The position numbers and the translations under genes were made by a program. The notes under the pieces are model-generated. The model was not told the origin of the DNA. It made no database searches and saw nothing but the letters and a program-made list of their open reading frames with translations. Source: Porticoccaceae bacterium UBA1989 (GTDB taxonomy: Bacteria > Pseudomonadota > Gammaproteobacteria > Pseudomonadales > Porticoccaceae). Taken from it: a stretch of 20,143 nt of DNA. The stretch is taken from NCBI GenBank assembly GCA_002335945.1, contig DDDD01000131.1:424-20566 (forward strand), read 5' to 3'. This document shows positions 13,399-20,143 of the stretch, in pieces (within the stretch, counting starts at the first letter, position 1; the number at the start of each line of letters is the position of its first letter).

Positions 13399-15126
13399 AT
13401 TGGTAATCCATACTGTTTGGTATGGCTCCATCTCTATGCCATTGCCTCCTGAACAGGGCTGACCACTGATTAAATCATGCCACTGTTCATTATCAATCAG
13501 ATTAATATCCGCCAGAGATAATCTCTGCACCTGATCGCTGATATTGCTGATACAGAAAATGCTCTGCTGACGATCTAAGCTCTGACGCCAAAACCCAAAG
13601 AGTTGATCGCCCAGATGCAAGGTGAACTGTGTGGCATTGGGGTGGAATGCCGATTGTCGGCGACGTATTTTAAGTAGCTGCTTGAGTTGGTTATAGACTA
13701 TGTGGTGGCTGCTGTTTTGATCGGCTAAGGCGTCTTCTAGTTTTGTATAGTCCCATTGATGGCGATTGATCGCACGGTTGTGGCCGCTGTTCTCTACGCG
13801 CTGGTGATCATTGTGGGTGCCTACTAGGCTATGAATATAGATCGCCGGAATACCCTCTAGGGCAAGCATAATTGCGTGGGCACAAAAAAACCGCTGTAGC
13901 CCTAAATTATCAGCACCGCGTACAGTTCCCTGTAATGCATCAATCAGTGCAATATTAATTTCGTAAGGTTTACTGTTGCCATCATCCAGAGCCCGCCAAG
14001 AAACATGGCCGCCAAAACCCTGCATCGTTTTCACAAGGCTATTAATTTCTGCGTCGCTAAGTAACCCCTCGGCGGGGCGTAAACCTATGCCGTCATGGGA
14101 GGCGACAAAATTAAAGTAAGCGGTGCCATTGCGTGCCGGCGGCATGCTCATCATCCACTGCTTAAGATAGCCGCAGCTGCCAGTCACCAGAGTGTTCACT
14201 AATAATGGCGGAAGAGAAAAGTTATAAACACAATGAGCTTCGTCGGCATTGCCAAAGTATTCTAAGTTTTCGCGGTTGGGGATATTGGTTTCGGTAATGA
14301 TAATCGCATCATGTTGTGCCTGCTCTATCAATGTTCGAAACAGGCGGACCATCTCATGGGTCTGCTCTAAGTTAAGGCAGTTAGTGCCAATCTCTTTCCA
14401 TAAAAAAGCGATGGCATCGAGACGAAATATTCGTATCCCGTTATCCAAATACTGTTTGATAATACTAACAAACTGCTTGAGCACAGCTGGGTTGCGAAAA
14501 TTTAGGTCCACCTGATCATGGCTAAAGGTACACCAGACATACTGAGTGCCCTCAGAGGTTTCTACCTCGCGCAGCAGGTCATTGGTGCGAGGTCTAACGA
14601 CGGCACTTAAATCATCATCGGGGCTGGCGGTATAAAAAAATCCATGGCCAGGGTCACGGCCCTTAATAAAGTTTTCAAACCAGGGGCTGCGGGCAGAGCA
14701 GTGGTTAACCACTAGGTCGGCCATTAGAGAGTAGTTGTTGGCGATGGCATTAATATCTTCCCAGTCACCCAGAGATTCATTAACACTGGAATAGTCTAAA
14801 ACTGAAAATCCGTCGTCCGAGGTGAAGGGGTAGAAGGGCAATATATGCACGCTGCTAATAGAGCTGCGCAAATATTTGTCGAGAAATCGATTGAGGGTTT
14901 GCAGAGGTTTTTCATCCTCTAACAATACCGAGTCACCATAGGTGATGACTAGGCTATCGGTTTCATCCCAATGATTCACATTGCGATTTTCAATAACCTC
15001 TTTGTCTTGCAGGTCCATCAACTCAATAAGCTCAGTGCTTAGGCGGCTGACATTGTCCACCTCTCCGCCCTGATAAATGGCACTCAGGTGCGCTTCTATA
15101 TCAGACTGTAATTTATTTTTTGGCAT
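13390..15126 (-). CDS. GH13_18 phosphorylase, probably glucosylglycerate phosphorylase
   Basis: Retaining alpha-glucoside phosphorylase that would split glucosylglycerate with phosphate into alpha-glucose 1-phosphate and glycerate in the cytoplasm. Seen in 578 residues with no signal peptide: the (beta/alpha)8 landmarks ILPFYPFTSDDGFSVLDY, ADLVVNHCSARSPWF, nucleophile Asp237 in IRIFRLDAIAFLWKE, acid/base Glu279 in IITETN, and the transition-state Asp345 in ASHDGIGLRP. RLDAIAFLWKE and the downstream EQTHEMV are typical of the sucrose phosphorylase subfamily. Specificity cannot be read from motifs alone; the call rests on the synthase and phosphatase in the same operon. Sucrose or another glucoside phosphorylase is the alternative. 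Its ATG lies inside the end of gpgS (14-base overlap), so the two are probably translated together. Confidence 0.78.
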   Translation of the reverse strand: MPKNKLQSDIEAHLSAIYQGGEVDNVSRLSTELIELMDLQDKEVIENRNVNHWDETDSLVITYGDSVLLEDEKPLQTLNRFLDKYLRSSISSVHILPFYPFTSDDGFSVLDYSSVNESLGDWEDINAIANNYSLMADLVVNHCSARSPWFENFIKGRDPGHGFFYTASPDDDLSAVVRPRTNDLLREVETSEGTQYVWCTFSHDQVDLNFRNPAVLKQFVSIIKQYLDNGIRIFRLDAIAFLWKEIGTNCLNLEQTHEMVRLFRTLIEQAQHDAIIITETNIPNRENLEYFGNADEAHCVYNFSLPPLLVNTLVTGSCGYLKQWMMSMPPARNGTAYFNFVASHDGIGLRPAEGLLSDAEINSLVKTMQGFGGHVSWRALDDGNSKPYEINIALIDALQGTVRGADNLGLQRFFCAHAIMLALEGIPAIYIHSLVGTHNDHQRVENSGHNRAINRHQWDYTKLEDALADQNSSHHIVYNQLKQLLKIRRRQSAFHPNATQFTLHLGDQLFGFWRQSLDRQQSIFCISNISDQVQRLSLADINLIDNEQWHDLISGQPCSGGNGIEMEPYQTVWITNSA

Positions 15127-16345
15127 GTCTAAATTCTTCGTTATCTGCTTCTACTGCACTAACTAGCTGTTCGAATATATCCGGGATAGCACTAACAACT
15201 CGGTTCCAGCTAGGAATAAAAGGTCTTTCCATAGGCACATTAAAAAACACTTCGCCGGCTTTAATAATATTCTCGGCAAACATTTCTACGGCTTTTTCCT
15301 CTTCGTGAATATCCAATGTCAGGCCATTCATAATGGCGTCATTATGGCAGTTCTCTACCGTATCTAACGCCATGCGATAGTAGGTTGCTTTGAGCGAACG
15401 AAATGCCTCAGTGCTAAACACTTCACCCTGAGTAGCCAGTTTTCGAAACAGCGCCTTGGCGATGTCGATAGACATTTTGGATAGGCCGTCGGCATCGTTA
15501 TCCAGCGAGAGCTGTTGGTGTTTGTGATCATAGTTATCGGCAATATCAACCTGACAGAGTCGATTACTTGCATAGTTGCGATACATTTCAGAGAGTACGC
15601 CAATCTCTAAACCCCAGTCACTGGGTATGCGAATATCATTGAGTACATCGCGGCGAAACGAAAATTCACCGGCTAGAGGATAGCGGTAGCTGTCCATGTA
15701 ATTTAGATAGTCGGTTTGTCCCACGGTTTTTTTCAAGGCTCGCAGTAAAGGTGAAACTAGCAAACGCGATACGCGGCCATTAATTTTTCCATTGGCGACG
15801 CGGGCGTAATAACCTTTGCAGAACTCATAGTTAAATCTGGGGTTGGCCACTGGATAGATCAGGCGGGCCAACAGTTCACGATTGTAAGTAAGGATGTCGC
15901 AGTCATGGAGTGCCACCGATTCAGCTTTGTTAGAGGCTAAGGTGTAACCCATGCAGTACCAAACATTGCGGCCCTTACCTAGTTCCTTAGGCGCCAAATC
16001 CAATTTTTGTAATTTTGCATCTAGAGCTTTGAGTCGCGGGCCATCATTCCATAGCACTCGATGTTCTTGAGGAAGCTCTGAGAAAAACGACAGTGCCTCG
16101 CGATATTGACTCTCATCCGCACGATCCAAACCAATCACAATTTGGCTGAGGTAGGGCACCTGCTTTAGCTCAGCGATAATCTTTGGCATGGCCTCGCCTT
16201 CTAACTCAGAAAATAAAGAGGGAAGAATTAAACCCATGGGCCTTGTTTTGGAAAAAGTCATTAGCTCTTTTTCCATATCGGCGAGGGGCCGACGTGACAA
16301 ATTATGCAGGGTAGTGATATTGCCGTTTTGATGAAAGTCGCCCAT
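15113..16345 (-). CDS. gpgS: Glucosyl-3-phosphoglycerate synthase (GpgS-like glycosyltransferase)
   Basis: GT-A type glycosyltransferase that would move glucose from a nucleotide sugar to 3-phosphoglycerate, the first step to glucosylglycerate. Seen in 410 residues: a sugar-nucleotide-binding half with GLILPSLFSELEG (38-50) and the nucleotide loop GKGRN (123-127), the metal-binding DxD as HDCDIL (147-152), and acceptor-side motifs NYMDSYRYPLAGEFSFRRD and WGLEIGVLSEMYRN typical of GpgS/MpgS-like enzymes. The gene lies 44 bases after the HAD phosphatase and overlaps the phosphorylase. The Shine-Dalgarno is weak (AGAGAAA). Mannosyl transfer is less likely, since nearby enzymes point to glucose. 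Confidence 0.8.
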   Translation of the reverse strand: MGDFHQNGNITTLHNLSRRPLADMEKELMTFSKTRPMGLILPSLFSELEGEAMPKIIAELKQVPYLSQIVIGLDRADESQYREALSFFSELPQEHRVLWNDGPRLKALDAKLQKLDLAPKELGKGRNVWYCMGYTLASNKAESVALHDCDILTYNRELLARLIYPVANPRFNYEFCKGYYARVANGKINGRVSRLLVSPLLRALKKTVGQTDYLNYMDSYRYPLAGEFSFRRDVLNDIRIPSDWGLEIGVLSEMYRNYASNRLCQVDIADNYDHKHQQLSLDNDADGLSKMSIDIAKALFRKLATQGEVFSTEAFRSLKATYYRMALDTVENCHNDAIMNGLTLDIHEEEKAVEMFAENIIKAGEVFFNVPMERPFIPSWNRVVSAIPDIFEQLVSAVEADNEEFRHAKK

Positions 16346-16389
16346 AGTTTTCTCTGTTTTTTGTTAGTGGGTTTTGTTTGTAGGTGTTA

Positions 16390-17238
16390 CTAATATTGAT
16401 TAGCGAGCCAGGCAGTTACGCCCTCGAGCCAGCCATTGGGGCCGGTGGCTTTGCTTAGATGAAAATGGGTTGTGCGCTGTAACACAGGGGCAGAATGGTT
16501 TTCTGAGCGAATGATTAACGCGGAATCCGCTGCCTCGAGCATGCTGATGTCGTTACCGCTATCGCCAATAGCCAGAGACTGACAGGCACCGAATTTTTGC
16601 TGATAGAGAGCCTGTAGATGCAAAAGGGCACGACCCTTATCAGTATCGCCGCCCATGGTTAAAAAGCGTCCGCCCTGTAATAGATGGGCACCCGCATTAG
16701 TGAGAGCAAGGCTAAATTCGACTTTACGATGGGCGGTGCCTAACCAATGAATGGGTTCGCTGTATTCCCGTTGCTGGGCTAGTGCGGCCTGTTCTGATGT
16801 GAGTCCGGTGAGCTTTGCTAAGCCCGTAGTACCTTCGTCAGCACTGATTGAGCTAAAGGTTTGGTACTCGCCCGCAAAGGATTTCCCTACATCATCAAGT
16901 AGTTGCAGCCAATGACTGCGGGGCGGACTGTTAGCAATTACCCAGTAATCATCTAACTCGCTGGCGTCTTTTGGGCACTGCTCATAATATTGTTTGGGTA
17001 GATAAATGGCGGCACCATTTTCGACAATAAAGGGCTGCGAGTTATTGAGGGTTTTTCGCAGAGACAGTACTTCGGCACAGGTTTTACTGGTGACAGGGAT
17101 AACCGGAATTAGCTGCTCGGCCAATCGATCAAGAAGACCGGCTGCTGGGGCAAAGCTATAGCTGCTATGGTCGAGCAGGCTGCCATCGAGATCGGTAAAG
17201 ATGAGCCTCACGGTGTTGTCTGCACTAACTTGGTGCAA
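16390..17238 (-). CDS. HAD-IIB glucosyl/mannosyl-3-phosphoglycerate phosphatase
   Basis: Phosphatase expected to remove phosphate from glucosyl-3-phosphoglycerate, giving glucosylglycerate. Seen in 282 residues: HAD motif I FTDLDGSLLD with Asp16 and Asp18, motif II Thr50 in PVTSKT, a C2-type cap, motif III in GGDTDKGRAL (Lys201), motif IV GDSGNDISML (225-234), and the family ending TGPNGWLEGV. It belongs to the MpgP/YedP group. No ATG is available: an in-frame TAA lies five codons before the TTG at 17238, so translation starts at this TTG or at a GTG (17214) eight codons on, which opens VRLIFTDLDG. This is the promoter-proximal gene of the operon. The 251-base divergent space to the acyl-CoA synthetase must hold its promoter; only a GATAAT (17286-17281) is suggestive. 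Confidence 0.8.
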   Translation of the reverse strand: MHQVSADNTVRLIFTDLDGSLLDHSSYSFAPAAGLLDRLAEQLIPVIPVTSKTCAEVLSLRKTLNNSQPFIVENGAAIYLPKQYYEQCPKDASELDDYWVIANSPPRSHWLQLLDDVGKSFAGEYQTFSSISADEGTTGLAKLTGLTSEQAALAQQREYSEPIHWLGTAHRKVEFSLALTNAGAHLLQGGRFLTMGGDTDKGRALLHLQALYQQKFGACQSLAIGDSGNDISMLEAADSALIIRSENHSAPVLQRTTHFHLSKATGPNGWLEGVTAWLANQY

Positions 17239-17433
17239 CTGCGCACCATATTAGTGATCTGTCTGCCGTTGTTACTGTGCATTATCTACCCCGATCACTG
17301 GTTCGCTTTTGTTTGAGGGTTTAAACGTCCCCACTTTCTAGGATGTTTGCAGAAAGCATGCCAACTATGGCCTGAAGTGATGGATATTTTGCCCTGCAGC
17401 TTTTATAGTTGGGAGCAGAAAATAATTAAGGGT

Positions 17434-17465
17434 TTGCCGCTGTTCAGTGAGCTGCCCATTATAAA
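17434..17465 (+). promoter_or_regulatory. Possible promoter of the acyl-CoA synthetase gene
   Basis: TTGCCG (17434-17439) and TATAAA (17460-17465) stand 20 bases apart, a spacer longer than ideal (18 if ATTATA at 17458 is the true -10). The start would fall near 17472, just before the strong Shine-Dalgarno AAGGGGA. Nothing else is evident in 17239-17433. Confidence 0.35.
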
Positions 17466-17489
17466 AATAGAAAATTAAGGGGACTTTTA

Positions 17490-19022
17490 ATGTCAAATTT
17501 ACAGACCGCAGATATCGGCCTAGGCCAGACTATTTTGCGTCGCGCAGCCATTTCACCGAATAAACCAGCCATTACCTTTGAAGGGCAGACCCAAACCTTT
17601 GCCGAGCTGGGTGATCGCGTGCGTCGTATGGCATCTATTCTCCGTACTGGCGGTATTTCTGCCGGTGATCGTGTGGGCTACATTGGTTTCAACCACCCTG
17701 TATTTTTAGAAATGCTTTATGCCTGCGGCTGTTTGGGTGCGGTGTTCGTGCCTCTTAACTTCCGATTAACCGGTCCTGAAGTTCGCTTTATTGCCAATGA
17801 TGCGGGTATTAGCACGTTGGTTGTGGATGATATGTTACGCCCCATTATTGATGAAGAGCGCGCCAACCTTGAGTGCACTCGCTACATTACTGCCGAAGCC
17901 GATGCAGATAACTGGGAAGCCCTTGAGCCTCTTATGAGCGCGGCACAGCCTATTGAAGCCAGCGAGAAAGTCGACGGCGATGACGTTGCTTTTATTATGT
18001 ATACCTCTGGCACTACCGGTCTGCCAAAAGGCGCGATGCTGACCCATGGCAATATATTCTGGAATAGTATTAATGTGTGCTTTGGTGATGATGGTATCTC
18101 TGGTACCACGCTGACCTGCGCGCCGCTGTTTCATATTGGCGGGCTTAATGTCACCACGCTCTTATCTCTGGGTATGGGTGTTGAGGTTGTATTGTTGCGC
18201 AGCTTTGATGCAGGGCAGGTGTTGGCATTGATCGAGAAACATAAGGTCACCACCATGTTTGGTGCGCCGACGATGTTCCTGATGATGGCCCAGCACGAAA
18301 ATTTTGCTACATCAGATCTTTCCAGTATTGATGCCATGACCTGTGGCGGAGCGCCTGTGCCTGTGCCTCTAATTAAGACCTATGGCGATCGTGGCATTAA
18401 ATTCTGCCAAGGTTATGGCTTAACAGAGACTGCGCCCTTTGCCAGTTTATTAGCCAGTGATCTGGCCATGGTGAAGGTGGGCTCGGCAGGTAAGGCGCCG
18501 ATGTTTACCGAGGTACGTATTGTTGATAAAGACAATAATCCTGTCGCTGCTGGTGTGCATGGTGAGGTTTGTATTAAAGGCCCGAACGTGATGAAGGGTT
18601 ATTGGAATCGTGAAGATGCAACAGCCGAAGCCATTGATACTCAGGGTTGGTTCCACAGTGGTGACATAGGTTATTTGGATGACGAAGACTTCTTGTTCCT
18701 CTGCGACCGCGTTAAAGACATGGTTATCAGTGGTGGCGAAAATGTGTATCCCGCCGAAGTTGAGTCTGTTCTCTATGGCCATCCGTCGATTGTTGAAGTC
18801 GCGGTGATTGGTTTGCCCAATGATAAATGGGGCGAGGCTGTAACGGCGATTGCTGTGTTGGAAGAGGGTGCTGAGCTTACCCTGGAAGACCTACGCGGTT
18901 TTGCGGGTGAATCTCTGGCTCGCTACAAGCTGCCAAGCGAACTGCGCTTTGTTGATATATTGCCAAGAAACCCAGCGGGCAAGGTACAGAAGTTTAAGTT
19001 AAAAGAAGTATTCGACGTTTAA
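17490..19022 (+). CDS. AMP-forming fatty-acyl-CoA synthetase
   Basis: ANL-superfamily ligase that activates a carboxylic acid with ATP and joins it to coenzyme A. Seen in 510 residues: P-loop YTSGTTGLPKG (171-181), the adenylate motif GYGLTE (308-313), GWFHSGD (386-392), hinge region LCDRVKDMVISGGENVYPAEVE, and catalytic Lys498 in NPAGK. The pattern is that of medium/long-chain or cyclic-acid CoA ligases (FadD-like). AAGGGGA ends 6 bases before the ATG at 17490. It is divergent from the glucosylglycerate operon and convergent with imuB, so it is probably transcribed alone. The acid is not predictable; products of the monooxygenase/SDR pathway nearby are one possibility. Confidence 0.9.
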   Translation: MSNLQTADIGLGQTILRRAAISPNKPAITFEGQTQTFAELGDRVRRMASILRTGGISAGDRVGYIGFNHPVFLEMLYACGCLGAVFVPLNFRLTGPEVRFIANDAGISTLVVDDMLRPIIDEERANLECTRYITAEADADNWEALEPLMSAAQPIEASEKVDGDDVAFIMYTSGTTGLPKGAMLTHGNIFWNSINVCFGDDGISGTTLTCAPLFHIGGLNVTTLLSLGMGVEVVLLRSFDAGQVLALIEKHKVTTMFGAPTMFLMMAQHENFATSDLSSIDAMTCGGAPVPVPLIKTYGDRGIKFCQGYGLTETAPFASLLASDLAMVKVGSAGKAPMFTEVRIVDKDNNPVAAGVHGEVCIKGPNVMKGYWNREDATAEAIDTQGWFHSGDIGYLDDEDFLFLCDRVKDMVISGGENVYPAEVESVLYGHPSIVEVAVIGLPNDKWGEAVTAIAVLEEGAELTLEDLRGFAGESLARYKLPSELRFVDILPRNPAGKVQKFKLKEVFDV

Positions 19023-19043
19023 TTTGCAGTCTGCTTTTAACTC

Positions 19044-19067
19044 TAGTTCTAGTTTTAGTTCTAGTTT
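19044..19067 (+). repeat. TAGTTY hexamer tandem array
   Basis: Four contiguous hexamers, TAGTTC TAGTTT TAGTTC TAGTTT, begin 22 bases after the acyl-CoA synthetase stop and 21 bases before the imuB stop. Each carries TAG. The only hairpin in this gap (GGGCTC/GAGCCC, 19081-19102) has no T-tract on either strand. Confidence 0.75.
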
Positions 19068-19087
19068 AAGTGCTGTTCAAGGGCTCG

Positions 19088-20143
19088 TTAGGAAAAGAGC
19101 CCATGGACAAACCAGCGTTGATTCGCTGATTCTCTAAATAACCAATAGCGCGCGCCTCTGTTATCGCAAGCCAGATAATAGTCGCGCTGCTGTTCGGCCT
19201 GCCACCAGTTTCCACATAAACGTTCGGGCCCACTAATAATCGTTAGTGGCTGTCGCCAGTACAGCTGTTGATTGCGCATCTGCACGGGCGCAGGCTCGGT
19301 TAACAGCCACAGTGGTTGCGGTGCGGTTAGGGGTTTATTGGCCGCTGTTTTTATGGGCTTGCCCGGTGTTGCCAAGGTGCTGGCCAGCTCGGGGAGATAG
19401 TCTTGATTAAGCACGGGTTGCGATAGCGCCTCTATGCCCAGTCGTGCGTTAAGACTATCAATCAATTCACAGGACTGTTGTGCGGCCTGTTGATCACCAA
19501 ATAAATCCAGATTAAACACCGCCATTGGCGCTTCAATAAACTGATCCGCATGGAGAATAATCTGCTCAACACTGCGTGGCAGTTCTAGCCGGTCCAGCTG
19601 CAATCGACTCAACATTAACAGAGTCGACCAGTTGTTTTGGCTGCCAGAGAGCTGTATCTGCATCTGCTGAGACTCTCCTATTAAAGGCTCAAAGTGCCAT
19701 TCAATCTCTCGGCAATGACATTGCCTTGCCACCAGATATTGGCACAGGCGCTGTAGCAGCGTTTTCATCGGAAACAGCAAACTCTCCTTATTAAAAATAC
19801 CCTGAGGGTTCTGAACGAGATCGTGAAAGCTATCGCCTGGCTGAAAGCGTGGCGCCGTAAAAGGCTTCTCGTTGTTTAGCTGAGCGATTCTGTTCATTAG
19901 CTCAGCATCAAAACGACGACTTAGGGCACTGCGAGATAGGGCCAGTAAATCACCCAGAGATTTTAGGCCCAGCTGCTCAAAACTTTGTTGCTGTTTACGG
20001 CTGGTTTCAAGACGGCTTAGGTCTGTGGTCATTAAGAGATGCTGTATTTCTGTAGGTTTGGGTAGCTGGGTTTGAAAGCTAGGTTGGCAGAGTAACTTTG
20101 CGGCAAGGGGGTTTTGGCCTATGCCATTAACCGCAGTAATCGC
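19088..20143 (-). CDS. imuB: ImuB, Y-family polymerase-like mutasome subunit, C-terminal part
   Basis: C-terminal 351 residues of ImuB, the catalytically inactive Y-family-like protein that bridges DnaE2, ImuA and the sliding clamp during SOS mutagenesis. The frame is open to the right edge (in-frame codons begin AITAVNGIGQNPLAAK), so the ATG at 20032 is internal and the palm domain lies outside. Seen: a helix-hairpin-helix-like part (QQSFEQLGLKSLGDLLALSRSALS), little-finger region, and the family C-terminus with GPERLCGNWW, RDYYLACD, RYWLFRE and WFVHGLF. A clamp-binding motif could lie in the missing part. It is usually followed directly by dnaE2; here the next gene downstream is the convergent acyl-CoA synthetase. 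Confidence 0.9.
   Translation of the reverse strand, partial: AITAVNGIGQNPLAAKLLCQPSFQTQLPKPTEIQHLLMTTDLSRLETSRKQQQSFEQLGLKSLGDLLALSRSALSRRFDAELMNRIAQLNNEKPFTAPRFQPGDSFHDLVQNPQGIFNKESLLFPMKTLLQRLCQYLVARQCHCREIEWHFEPLIGESQQMQIQLSGSQNNWSTLLMLSRLQLDRLELPRSVEQIILHADQFIEAPMAVFNLDLFGDQQAAQQSCELIDSLNARLGIEALSQPVLNQDYLPELASTLATPGKPIKTAANKPLTAPQPLWLLTEPAPVQMRNQQLYWRQPLTIISGPERLCGNWWQAEQQRDYYLACDNRGARYWLFRESANQRWFVHGLFS

Noticed and set aside
13390..15126. Secreted alpha-amylase
   Set aside because: No signal peptide, and the RLDAIAFLWKE plus EQTH pattern with neighbouring gpgS and phosphatase fits a cytoplasmic GH13_18 phosphorylase.
19081..19102. GGGCTC/GAGCCC hairpin over the imuB stop as a bidirectional terminator
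   Set aside because: Only six pairs, a ten-base loop, and no T-tract on either strand.

Overview
The window looks like a chromosomal segment from a marine-type gammaproteobacterium. The signs are an SOS mutasome of the ImuB/DnaE2 kind behind an E. coli-like LexA box, a ZntR-type regulator with an SO_0444-like metal efflux permease, glucosylglycerate metabolism, an EthA-like Baeyer-Villiger monooxygenase with an SDR, and a fatty-acyl-CoA synthetase. A lineage near Spongiibacteraceae/Cellvibrionales would fit, but that is only an impression. Almost every gene is on the minus strand; the Fic gene and the acyl-CoA synthetase are the plus-strand exceptions.

Layout. 1-257: no secure gene, two rho-independent terminators facing each other. 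258-2788 (-): a secreted M4-like (thermolysin-type) metalloprotease split into a propeptide half and a catalytic half by a one-base frameshift in a run of six G/C. 2982-4167: a decaying IS3-family element, abutted on its right by dispersed dyad repeats (4168-4300). 4427-5884 (-): a two-gene zinc/copper efflux operon, zntR-like regulator first, behind a textbook MerR-type operator/promoter. 6054-8686 (-): an EthA-like flavin monooxygenase and an SDR. 8986-10026 (+): a class II Fic protein with an N-terminal winged helix and a perfect 15-bp palindrome over its promoter. 10122-13202 (-): error-prone polymerase DnaE2 (ImuC) with its own LexA box. 13390-17238 (-): phosphatase, synthase and phosphorylase for glucosylglycerate. 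17490-19022 (+): acyl-CoA synthetase. 19088-20143 (-): the C-terminal part of ImuB, cut by the window edge.

How the parts work together. ImuB and DnaE2 act in one translesion-synthesis complex and are usually adjacent; here about 5.9 kb of unrelated metabolism lies between them, and dnaE2 keeps SOS control through its own LexA site. The three glucosylglycerate genes would make (GpgS, then phosphatase) and recover by phosphorolysis (GH13_18 phosphorylase) an osmolyte. The zinc genes form a self-regulating efflux unit.

The least expected feature is at gene ends. Several stop codons are embedded in, or closely followed by, short tandem arrays rich in TAA/TAG: 14-bp units after the monooxygenase and across the whole fic/dnaE2 gap, a CGCTRAG-core array after the phosphorylase, and a TAGTTY hexamer array after the acyl-CoA synthetase. 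The fic/dnaE2 and phosphorylase arrays share the 12-mer TAATAAAGAGCA, each time in the sense direction of the gene just upstream. I know of no named element that matches this.
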